64,000 bases of DNA from Stromatinia cepivora (Eukaryota > Ascomycota > Leotiomycetes > Helotiales > Sclerotiniaceae). The position numbers were made by a program, and so were the translations under genes. The notes beneath the pieces were generated by a model. It searched no databases. It saw only the letters and a program-made list of their open reading frames with translations, and was not told where the DNA came from. This document shows, piece after piece, positions 12,518 through 22,830 of this stretch (positions are counted from its first letter, which is position 1; every line of letters starts with the position of its first letter). The stretch covers positions 434,001 through 498,000 of the forward strand of contig RCTD01000029.1 in the NCBI GenBank assembly GCA_014898415.1. The letters run 5' to 3'.

Positions 12518-14969
12518 AAGGCATTTCGGGCGACTGCTAAGGGATCCGGAGGCGAAAATGGTTGGAGTGTTTGGAAAATTAGCGTGGTGATATCCATAAT
12601 GAGATTCCAGGACATCACATAAATGGAATGAGGAGAATTTTGGATAATAAAATGGGAGACGAAACGAGGAATGGAAATGGAAATTTGATTGCAAACCGGT
12701 GAGCTCAAGTGACTACAGGAAATACCGGCTGCGGGTTGACATCTGGGAGTTCATTTATCTTCACCAACCCTGAGGGTTTTTGGGTCAATGGTTCATTTTT
12801 TCCGTGAAGAGGCACCCTGACCTCCTGGACAGTCCGTCGGGCTCTATGGAATTAATTCATCGATCATGCACTGTTCTTATTGTATGCTGTGGAATATTGT
12901 CATCCCTCTCTTTACAGCATGCGTCTCACGTGATCAGCTACCACGACCTTCCGGCAGGATGAAGGGAAAGGGGGAGCTTGGACTAGCATGATGACTGGAT
13001 TTCCAGAGTAAAAGCTTCGAAGCCAGTGCTTCCATGCCCATTCTAATCACCAATTCCACTATTTTGCAGACAGAAATCTTTTGATCCTTATCGTTGAAAA
13101 GATTATAGGTATCAGGTCTTATTGTTATTATCGAGGGGCTACTCTTTCTAAGGTTAGGTGCGAACCTGTAAACTATATATAGAATATGTGCCTTATATGT
13201 TAGGCTAAGACTTCCAGTTCTGGAAAGGCCTGGCGATGATACCCCGCATTACACGTGATATACTAATCGACACATAGGTTTAGTGTGGGTGACGGTTTTT
13301 TAAACTTTTTAACATTCATGCCATTCAACCTTTTCCGATATCTTTTAATTTGATTTCTCGGCTTTCGACATGGCACGTTCTGGATTGTATTAGATATCCT
13401 TGGTATCTTAGGGTTGCACCTTGCTAGACTTACTTGCAACTTTAAAGAACCAGTTATCCATTTCCTTATCTCTGGAACGTTCAGGGTTACATCACAATGG
13501 GGTAAGACTTATAAAGACGTTAACTTTCACCAATCACATCATCCCTGAGTGAGGCTTGACATGTCAACAGCACAACATTGCTAGCACATGAGTGTCTGTG
13601 CCCCACAGACACTCGGTATCTTCAGGTTAACTTCACGCCGACTCGACTCATCGGTCAATTTTCACCAAGGGTCTATGGAAAAGAGTTCTGCGAATGCAAC
13701 ATCGCATTAATCATACTTGGAAGGGTTTTCTTGTTTTCTTCTTCCTCTTATGAGGAGATATGACCCCCTCGTGACCTATTGGTTATAGTTCAAATTTCGA
13801 GTGCAGTGGTCTAAACTTTATGTTGGAATGCTAGACTGCGTTTGGGCATTGATTTCTTTAGTAAGCTTCTCACATTTGCACCTTTCCAATTACGCAACCC
13901 ATCGTCCATCTTGTCGGTTATATTTTGGGTAGCCAAGATCTCAAAGTGGCATTATTATGACTTGAAGAAGCAATTGTGAACTCAAATCTTCTGATTTTGT
14001 GGAAAGCTTCCATATATTAGAAACCCGCTATCACTAATTAATTGAAGTAGGACGCATGACGTGGTCAGTTCTCAGTTCTCGGACCTTTGAGAATGATTTC
14101 CGTTGAATAACTGTTGCTAGATACTCCAAGTGGGAAAGTTCCTTAGCTTCTTCGTGAAAAATATTGTTGACACCGAACTCAAAATACGAGACAGTATCAA
14201 GATTACTCCCTACAATTCCTACAAGTGTGAACTGTAATTTGATGTCTTTCGTTAGTTAGGCCTTAAAATTGTCCTGTAAGTGCTTATGTAAAACCACAGC
14301 AATCAAGCCTTGGAGGTCTTTTTATCCCCCACATAAATACTGCCCGTGGATTCAAACCATTGGCCTCGTTGCCCCGTGTCCTCGAGTTGTTGTACGTATT
14401 GAATATAAGCCTGTGTTTGATGTCTTCAATATCATCGTTTGATCTTGATCAGATGTTTCGGGTGAATCATACGATCTGCGGAGAAATACACACCCGTGCA
14501 AAGATCTGTGAAGTCTCTTTCAAAAACCGATATCATTAGGCCATAACCTGTTCGATCTTTTGCTAGTATAAGCGCAAATTCCTCACTCAAGCTTTTGATC
14601 CAGTTCCTTTTTTTTTATACAGAATTCCCTGAAGTGCATTCAGACCAATCAAATTCCTTTCGTAAGGATTAACTCAATCTTTAGACTTTGGTGGCGGGAA
14701 AATCGTCAATGCAGAGGATTTTCTTCCGAGAGTATTCCCGCATGATCCCTTCATCGCTGTTGTTTAGTCAACATTGCCGAAGCATTACCGGAGACTGATC
14801 CTTCGTAACCTCAGCTTGTCTGTTATAGTTCTCCTACTTCGCTGTACTCACCAATTATGAAGCCTCCTCGGACTTTTGTTGCTCATCTCGAAAATACACT
14901 TTAGCTCTCCCCTGAATATCTGCTGTCCTTCTCCTTCTTAGCGTCATGCTATTGTTGATACCTGTAGTA
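12518..14969. other. Intergenic stretch without supportable gene
   Basis: Only short frames without recognisable features. The minus-strand frame over the end of the hydrolase is a shadow of that gene. Confidence 0.5.
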
Positions 14970-15126
14970 AACGAAAAACATGTTGCATACATTGAAGTTT
15001 ACAGTTCGGACTAGTTCAAGATATAAACCTTACCTCATGAATTAGCTACTCATAACCCAACTATAACAACAACAACTGCTTGACCTGCGTCATTCGGACA
15101 GTCGTTATTATCACTTTGAACGATGT

Positions 15127-15970
15127 TTGTTGCATATCACAGAATTTTCCATCTTGATTGAAAAGAACATTGTTACATTTCATCCCAATATGATTCCCAA
15201 TCTCTTGCCATTGTTGCATACGCAGAATTTCCCATTTCGATTGAATATAACAATGCTCCATGCCAGCCCAGTGCTGTTACGCGACTGTCGAATCATGTAG
15301 ACCTCCAATATCTTTGTTGCATATCATAAAAATATACTTCGAGACAACTTTTTACCAACCCAGCCATTAGAGTTCCTAGGTTGTCGTCCGTATCGAGTAA
15401 TGCAGAACTTCTAGCCGACGTGTTGCACATCTCATGAATACACTTTTCAGATCAACTGAGCCAACCCAGTCTAGCTTTCCGGCATGAAAGCTAAATACCT
15501 AAAGGAGAACTCTGAACATCTATTGTTGCATATCTCCAAAATATGCCTCACGTCAACCGAGATCAAGTTTCTAGGCATACAGCAAACGGAGCAATACATG
15601 CAGCTTCTGTTGCACATCTACAAATTAGACATTCGGCATCGCATCTACCTCAGCCTCAGCTAGGTACAGGTTCATCAAATGGAAAGTCTTGAAAATACAT
15701 TTGTTGCATATCTTAAAACATGCTTCGACTCAACCATTTTTTTAATTTCCCCTGTAAGCTTTACATCATCGCCAAGAGCATTTTGTTGCACTTCTGAAAA
15801 ATACACCTTCTGACTATTGCTCTCTACCCGCTTTGAAGTGGGTATGGATTTGTTGGCTTTTTAATTCTTCTTGCATATCTCGCGAATATGCTTTCAGTCA
15901 CCCTGGTTTAAGTTTCTGAAGTCAAGAAGTTGAAGGGGATTATAAGTAGCTGTGCTGCGTTGCATGTGAC
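15127..15970 (+). repeat. Best-ordered part of the core-motif array, mean period about 92 bp
   Basis: Ten consecutive cores are spaced 84, 103, 106, 103, 84, 94, 82, 85 and 90 bp. Cores are often followed by AAAATA and then a short pyrimidine-rich run (for example ATACTTC, ATGCCTC, ATGCTTC). The 60-70 bp between units show little similarity to one another by eye. Confidence 0.8.
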
Positions 15971-16319
15971 CATATAGATCTTTGGTGTAGGTTTCTTACT
16001 TGTTCTCAAAGCAGCATAAATTTATTCACTCTCAATTTTTGTGGTATAAATATCTTACGAAAATACCTTGAGACTCAGTATTGATTGAAAGCAACTAGTG
16101 CAAGTTAATAAATTAAGATTCTAGAAATTGTTTAGTTAATTAATAAAAAAATAATTTGTTGATGAATAGTAAATCAATGAAGAATTTTCGAAATTTGTTT
16201 AAGTTTGAATGGGGTTTGGAAATATTTTTGGGGATTTCATCAATTTAAAAAAAATTGATGGTTCGCTGATGATTGGTTGATGGCTGACTGACCACTTTGG
16301 AGTTGACTTGGTTTAGGTT

Positions 16320-16800
16320 TCTGGGCTTAACAGATACAGACTTCACAGTCTTGTGAATATATTTGTTGCAAATCTATTTTCAAATCCCGAGGAATTGGTG
16401 GAAGTTATCAGTCCTTTTTCTTTGTTGATAGATTGGTTCCTTTGTATTTTAGATCAAAAACATGCATGCTTTGGTTCAATCTGGTATAGGTTGCTGGAAG
16501 TATCAGGCATACGGTGTTTTGAATATGTTTTGAATATGTTTGTTGTATATCTATTTTCGGAGCCCGAAGTATTGGGTCTAAGGTCAGTTCTTTGTTGATA
16601 GCATAAATAGTTCTTTTTCTAACTCATAAACATTTATGCTTTGGATTTAAATTTCTGGATGTACCAGATACAGAATGTAAGATTATGAATAGATTTTTTT
16701 GCTTAGTTATCTATTTTAAATCTCCGAAAACGGTGTCATGGATAATTTTTCTTTGTTGATAGCTTCGTTGGTTCATCTCTATAGTGCCCGTACTGGTGTT
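16320..16800 (+). repeat. Three long diverged tandem units, about 160-177 bp
   Basis: Units near 16345, 16522 and 16690 share in order: GAATAT or GAATAGAT, TTTGTTG or a decayed form, TCTATTTT, a C/G-rich CCCGA or TCCGA, then TCTTTGTTGATAG. Between the first two units the segments CATGCATGCTTTGG and CATTTATGCTTTGG also correspond. The unit contains the field's core motif, so here the repeat is longer than in the 92-bp part. Confidence 0.65.
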
Positions 16801-17124
16801 CATTGGTAGCTAGTCACTATTGAAAAATCACGCACTAGTGAACGATTAGTCTAGTTTCACAAAGGAACTGGCTCGCACTCTTTATGATATATACACCTGT
16901 GTGTACAATACATCTCATTGAACCCTTGAAGAGAGACTCAGGTAGACATGTTTCAGGGCGGTGAGAGATGTTGCTGCATATCACAAGTTATCTTATTTGC
17001 TAATATGCTAATATTTTACTTTTCTGGGAGTCCAGGAGGAATCATTCCAATTCGGGCCCACTTCGGTGAATGACCGTGTTGCACACCAACATTCATAGTA
17101 CCAGACTCTACTAGGCTGCACAAC

Positions 17125-17560
17125 GGGTACCCACGGGGCAGATAATGACTTTGGTGGATAATCCATGGATAATCCACTAGCAAAACGGATAATTGAAGAA
17201 TCTAAATGGATACTCATAGATTATTTACAGATTATCCGCAGATATTTATCAACCCACAGATAATCCATTTACCCATAAATTGATAAATTATCCACAAATA
17301 ATTTATAGATATCTATTCAAAAATTTTAATTATTAATACTGTTTTATGATTTTTATACCAATTTTTATACTAATCTTGAATATTTTCATAAATTATATAA
17401 AATTATACAAATTATACCTATCCACAAGTTGATAAATTATCTGTAAATAATCTGCGGATAATCCATACAAAACGGATTATTTTAAAATCTCAATGAATAA
17501 TCTATAGAACGGATAGTACCTCTGATGGATAATTCACAAAGCGGATTATCCACAGGTACC
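17125..17560. mobile_element. MITE-like palindromic element with GGTACC ends and repeated GGATAATCC
   Basis: The left end GGGTACCC (17125-17132) and right end AGGTACCT (17554-17561) are followed inward by matching inverted stretches. Left inward sequence GGTGGATAATCC corresponds to the complement of the right inward GCGGATTATCCAC, and GATTATTTACAG corresponds to CTGTAAATAATC. The 9-mer GGATAATCC or its complement recurs many times. The centre is very AT-rich. There is no coding capacity. The exact borders and target duplication are uncertain. Confidence 0.6.
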
Positions 17561-18098
17561 TATGGATTGCGGGTTATTTCTGTACAGTCTAGATTCTATC
17601 CCAAGTGAAATCACTCTACTCGTGCTGCCAGAAAGTATGCAAGTCCGGCGCTAGAGAAACCAGGTTATTCCTCTTGTAGTTTACCGTCTTGAGGCACACG
17701 AGTATCAAATGAGCTCTTCCAAGGAAGTTTGTTGGAAGTCGGTGTTTCAATGTTCCGAATACCATCTACCACTAGTATACTAGTATGTAGGGAGGGTAAT
17801 CATATAAAGCTGTACCTGCATTTCTTGTAGATCTCAAAAGTCACGACAGGCAAGTGCCATGGGGAATCCAGGAACAGCTTCTTGGAATCTTCTCGAATAA
17901 ATATGACCCTTGAAATTTATGTAGGGCTATTGTTGCGTATCTTCTTTTCAAAACCCGACAGCTGGTATCCAAATTCCAGAGGCTTCTTTGACTGACTGAA
18001 AGGGTGCGGTTGGGATATCATGGGATGTGGCTTTGTTGCACCGCTGTATTAAGCAGGCTGTTTTTGTTGCAAATGCATGTACAATGCAGATATCCCAT

Positions 18099-18440
18099 TT
18101 GTTGCACGTCTGGATTCGAGACATGCGAGCCCTTTGTGACTATAACAACAGCCCAGTGGGGGAAAAGCATGACACATGGCTTTGTGTTGCACATCTGAAT
18201 TCAGGGCACGCGAGTTTCCATGAGGACTATATAGATAACTCAGTGGGAAAGTCAGATGATATTACATTTTGTTGCGGGTCGAAATCGGAACGGGCCATGA
18301 TTTATGAACTAAATTAGCAGCCATGTGAAGAAGTCGCAGGATATTTATATGTTGCAGGTTAAAAACTCAGATATTGAAAACTACCAACGGCAGCTTCAAT
18401 TGTGCAGCAACGTGACCGAAAGTTGATTTAGTTGCAAATC
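18099..18440 (+). repeat. Regular 80-85 bp tandem units of the core-motif array
   Basis: Cores near 18099, 18184, 18269, 18349 and 18430 are spaced 85, 85, 80 and 81 bp. The first two units also align in their bodies (GACATGCGAG with GGCACGCGAG, GACTATAACA with GACTATATAG, CCCAGTGGGGG with CTCAGTGGGAA). This shows that the spacers are decayed copies of one unit. The fifth unit is cut by the 436-bp TIR element. Confidence 0.75.
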
Positions 18441-18442
18441 TA

Positions 18443-18878
18443 CGGAGGTTGATGGGGTAAGTATTGTAAGACATTTTTTACCCACATATCGCTGTTTTTC
18501 CTGTCTTTTGATGCTGCTTTAAACAATTTGAATAGATATTGAGCTGTTCTCCTTTCAAATTTCGAATTTTGAAAATCTTGATTGTATTTCGAAGATTTCA
18601 ATAAAATCTCAACAATTTGATGATTTTGAAGTTTTTAAAGTTTGTATAACCTTTTTTAATAATTTTAGAATAGATTTTTGAATAAAAAATTAATGATTTT
18701 GAATGATTTTGAATGATTTTGAATAAATAATTGAGAATTTACAATACTTTAATCACTTAGATTTCACCATACAAATTTTCAATCAGCGTAATGATATTAT
18801 TGGTCAAAGCCCCTGTCTGTGGAACCAAGCACGGTCATTTTTTGGTGTGTCTTACAATACTTACCCCATCAACCTCCG
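18443..18878. mobile_element. 436-bp MITE with perfect 31-bp terminal inverted repeats and TA target duplication
   Basis: The left terminus begins CGGAGGTTGATGGGGTAAG and the right terminus ends with its exact complement, CTTACCCCATCAACCTCCG. Identity extends to 31 bp (18443-18473 and 18848-18878). Both ends are flanked by TA (18441-18442 and 18879-18880), the target of Tc1/mariner/pogo transposases. The 370-bp interior is AT-rich with direct ATGATTTTGA repeats and no gene. It sits within an array unit just after the core GTTGCAAATC, so it inserted after the array formed. Confidence 0.85.
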
Positions 18879-20810
18879 TACACACAGCGCAAGCGGGATC
18901 TCTCAGGACTACCGCATGCCCTGTTTTCAAACTTACAACAAAATCAATTCCTCACCAGATTTCTTATAGGGCTTTCGATTACGTGACGGAAAGGTCAGAT
19001 GATGTTTGTTTGTTGCAGGTCTGGATTTCGGAGTGCTCCGAAGGGTTTTGAATTATATAAGTAGCTCTGAAATTATATCAGCAACTTGGCAGGAGGTCAG
19101 GAGATAGTCCTTTGGTGCACCGTACAGATATGCATTTTGTTTCTTAAGTTATATCACCATTTTCGTGAGGCCAGAAGATCTAGAGCCATTAGTCGAAGTC
19201 AGTCATTGACTTGGAAGTTGACGTCAAACAAACTAAACTATCAGATAACCCAGTTCAACCAATTGAAAGTCGCAGGTTATTCAATTCATGTAATTGGACT
19301 ACCAATCTGGGCATGGAATTACTAAATTAAACCCAGTCAATCAATGCGCTGGCGGAGCAAGTCGAAGTAGTCAACTACTATGCACACTTGTCTACAACGG
19401 TCATGCAACTAGAAATTACGCAACTCCGAAAGTCTATAAATATACCAGAAGATAATAAACTTCAAAAGAAACAACCTGATTTCTCTAACGTTCGACTTTC
19501 ATACTTTCGGGAAGGACTCAAAACCTAGTTTATTAATTAAAGATTATAGAAACTTCTAGTCGCTTAACTGGTTATGAATTTCCAAACTCCAACGCCACCT
19601 GAGTGATCTAGCGAGTAGTTATACAGCCAGAAAGTGTGAAATTGCGACAAGAGGCCAGAGTGTCCTTCTTTGAGTTTATCATTCTATGGCAAAATGTTAC
19701 TCCGGATATCTTCTAAGTGCGGGGTAAGGTACACTAGTTGAATATAAATATATATGATTGGAAGAACTAGTGTTCATTTTAAGCTTAATTCCATTAGCGA
19801 GTCGAAGCGAGGACTAGAGGGGTTAGGCTGACCTCTGTTTGTCGACTCGAGTTTGAGCTAAAATATGAATTAACGGTATTAGGTTATTGGGGGTCTTCCC
19901 TATCACTCATTCGGTCACGGGTGTTGATATCGAAATTTTGTTGCATATCTCAGATTTGTTGTCATCGGTCATTATGACGATTTGATGAGTTTGCCACATC
20001 TGAACATGAATATATTGGACTCAATATCGCTAGTTACCTAGCATTGACCTGCTGATCCTCTTGTCTTTCGTTCCATCTATTGTAATTCTGAAGTCGCCAT
20101 ATGCGAAGTCGCGAAGACAATATCAAGAACGTAATATGCCCAATGGGCAACTCATGCATCGTGCGCCATCGATGCTCTATCTCTTGCATCGATCCCGATG
20201 CGGCACTATAGGCGTATACCAGCTACGTTGATGGCAATATCACAGTAGATTAGCGGTCAATATACCTATTTGTGTTATCTTGGTGGTGATATGACGCCGT
20301 GCTCAGTTCTATTAAGATGTTTAAAGCAAAGCGTATGCTTCAAAGCCCGGAATACATATTTAGTATTATCTTCAGCTGGGCACAGAGGCGCCTGATTACC
20401 TGGCAACAATGAGGCGCAGTGCTATAAATCATCAATATCAGATTCTTCATTGTCGATAAGCCCAATACACTTACTTAAAGTTTACCCTAAAGCAGATCAA
20501 CATGAACAGTATCACGTGAATTGACTATCAGAATTCTAATTGGTGCGGATGCAGCCTTTACTAATAGCACTAAAGCGAAGTCCGGATACTAGCTTAACCG
20601 GAATACCCATTCCAGACTGGATTCCAATATTTCAATACATCTCCGTAATTATTAGACTTGGCAATGCCTACAGAAGTGATATAATACCCTCTTAATGTGT
20701 ATGTACAACCGTACTGGAGCTTCAATACATGTCACCGTTATAAGACCGTTACCAATAGCATATTGACATCACAAACGAAAAAGCTAGAAGTTAAGGAAAA
20801 TCTATTCATA

Positions 20811-20943
20811 CACCCGGAAATATAAAAACTCCGAAAGCTAGGGAATAATAGTTCTTATTAGTCCAACTGTTTCTTTTTAAGGTTTGCCTTTCTCTCTCAG
20901 TAGTTGATTTGGCGTTCGAAATTTAGTACTTTCTGACCGCACG
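20811..20943. mobile_element. Short (about 130-bp) MITE-like copy related to the 45.1-kb element
   Basis: The right end TTTCTGACCGCACGAG followed by TA matches the complement of the terminal motif CTCGTGC..CAGAAA seen at 45148. The left part, with CTCCGAAAGCTAGGGA then GTTCTTATT, matches CTTCGAACGCTAGGGA then GTTCTTATT of the 45.1-kb element. The left terminus itself is decayed. It is too short to encode protein. Confidence 0.55.
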
Positions 20944-21599
20944 AGTATTATATGTATATATGATTGGGGAATTGGAGCTCTTTTGCATATCAGATTCCCG
21001 ACGGTGGTTATATTTATGGGCTATATCATCACTGTTGACACCGTTGAAACTCGTTATCAACAATTTTGTTGGTTGGACTACATCGATATCAACGTTGCCA
21101 ATAGTGTTGGTGAGTTATTATTCATCACCGTTGAAACCCAATTGTGGTGGTATCGTTCGGTACAACGGAATTATGGGAACTTGGGACGATTTGGTGGGTA
21201 GATAGGAGCATGCTGAGACGAGTCTATGATGTTGATATCTTGTAGTAACAATCATGCTTCGTAATTTTGTGTGGAGGGAAGGAAAATTGTTGTCATGATG
21301 CCTTCAAGCATCTAAAAATTGACTGAATTGCAAACTACATGAGGAAATTGAGATACCAATTATATAATAGCCCCTCACACCATCAAGGAAAGTTCGAAAA
21401 AAGGGGCTCGAGCAAGCACCGATATAGTGGTTTGGTTCTGGCGTGTTGATGTGATATATAATTCTCAGATTCGAACGAATGGAAAGGAGATTAAGTTACT
21501 CTGTTGCATATCTCAAATGCCGCATGAAGCGTTAACACGCTGTTGGGCTTTTCCATCAACAATTAGGTTCTGGTAGTAAGCTGTTGCTCCTGCTCATGT

Positions 21600-21632
21600 A
21601 TTTGTGATTTGTGATTTGTGATTTGTGATTTG
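21600..21632. repeat. Microsatellite, TTGTGAT heptamer
   Basis: Four to five tandem copies of the 7-bp unit TTGTGAT in an otherwise unique stretch. Confidence 0.85.
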
Positions 21633-22199
21633 TCCGTCTTCTCTTCGTTTATTAGGCAACTGCAGGTAGTACTGCATTCTTGCTGATGTGCTGTGCGGTC
21701 AGAAAGTATGCTACATTCTACTTCAAAGCATATACCACAAAATGGTAACCTACAAATGGAATAGTATCCCATATATAAGTGGGGTTTAGCATACTTCCTG
21801 GCAGTACAAGTAGATGTGGCGTGGGATCACTTTATTAGTCGCTGTTGCTGGTTCTGCGCATTTTGTTGCATGTCTAAATCGAGATCTGGTAAATTATTTC
21901 ACGATAGTTGGCAGTAGTGATGGTCATATTGTTGATTTGGTCGTCATTTCGTCGTCTAGTTTAGCAAGTCATCTATACGCTATATTTCTCGTGACATAGG
22001 CTTACGATTACCGAGAAGAATAACCTGTCCGATGATTTCGTGGTCTATAGAAACTCCAAGCGAGTGTTAAATTGCTATTCACATGTTGCATATCTAACAA
22101 TGTACTTTTCAAATGTGCGCTCGAATAGATGTTATAATCCCAGAAGCCCTAGAACTAAACGAAAATTGTCTCGGTTGGTGCATAACAAACGACTGAAAT

Positions 22200-22710
22200 G
22201 ACTTGCGATCTGTCGAGTGCTGCATATCTGAAATGAGGTCGGGCAGACCATGTCATGAGGGTTAGATCAAGGGGGAGGTTCTCCTTCTTGTTGCATATCC
22301 AAAATGAAGGTTTCGGAAGACTGTAATATGGAAGATAGATTTAAGCGATAATGGTAGTTTTGGGTGATATGTGATTGGAAGAGAAGATGAAGTCTGAGGA
22401 GTGTTGCACATCTGAAATGAGACCGGGTAGGCTATATCACGAGTGTTAAAACTAGAGATTAGGTGTGGTTCTTGGTAGTTTAATAAGTTCTTCTTGTAGG
22501 ATGTATGAATTGAGGGTCTCGGTATATTATATCATGCCGTCGAGACTGAGCGGCAGCATTGGCCTCCGGTGACATATGATTGGAATGATATTGTGCAGTC
22601 TGCGGTCTGTTGCGTATCTGAAAAGTGTCCGGGTAGACTATATGATGTTCGTCGAAACTAAGTGGTAGATGCTTGTTGAAATTCTTGTTGTATCTTTGAA
22701 AATACAGTTC
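22200..22710 (+). repeat. Extended form of the array unit with a second conserved block
   Basis: Units near 22217, 22401 and 22606 continue past the core with CTGAAATGAG or CTGAAAAGTG, then GTCGGGCAG, ACCGGGTAGG or TCCGGGTAGAC, then a TATATCA-like stretch and GTTAAAAC or GTCGAAAC. A unit near 22505 keeps only the second part (GAGGGTCTCGG then TATATCATG). Homology here extends well beyond the core, about 60 bp, so these are the least decayed bodies in the field. Confidence 0.65.
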
Positions 22711-22830
22711 CAGAACACTATCAAGATTTTTGGAAGAAGAAAAGCGTGATAGTAGCTCTTGATCAGCGAATAAATGGAAGTCTAATTAGTCTGATGCATA
22801 TCTGAAGAAATTTACATTTGGTAGCCCGTA

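Larger units (their letters stand above)
17619..19520. mobile_element. Possible 1.9-kb TIR element, or two truncated MITE ends facing each other
   Basis: The left end at 17619 (after TA) reads CTCGTGCTGCCAGAAAGTAT and continues about 50 bp. The complement of 19450-19520 matches this inner part well: GAAAGTATG, then AAGTC, TAGAGAAA, CAGGTT and a final AGTTTA. The outermost bases on the right are decayed. The interior holds array units and a nested 436-bp element and encodes nothing recognisable. The two ends could instead belong to separate truncated copies of the same family. Confidence 0.45.
14970..22830 (+). repeat. Diverged repeat field with conserved core near TTGTTGCATATCT
   Basis: About 30 copies of a core close to TTGTTGCATATCT, usually followed by an A-rich run and a pyrimidine-rich stretch, all in the same orientation. 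Core starts I read are near 14981, 15127, 15211, 15314, 15420, 15523, 15607, 15701, 15783, 15868, 15958, 16363, 16540, 16971, 17930, 18033, 18064, 18099, 18184, 18269, 18349, 18430, 19010, 19938, 21501, 21863, 22083, 22217, 22288, 22401, 22606, 22684 and 22791. Sequence between cores is much more diverged than the cores. Spacing is 80-107 bp in the best-kept parts and irregular elsewhere, where MITE-like elements intervene. No frame stays open through the field. It may be an old satellite, a decayed repeat gene, or a noncoding transcript with repeated sites. I do not recognise it. Confidence 0.8.

Noticed and set aside
12254..12694. 146-codon minus-strand frame
   Set aside because: It overlaps the last exon of the plus-strand hydrolase, which has clear catalytic motifs; the frame is a shadow.
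14970..22830. CRISPR array
   Set aside because: The host is eukaryotic, repeats are not identical, spacing varies by 25 bp or more, and at 18.1-18.4 kb the spacers are decayed copies of the same unit. There are no cas genes.
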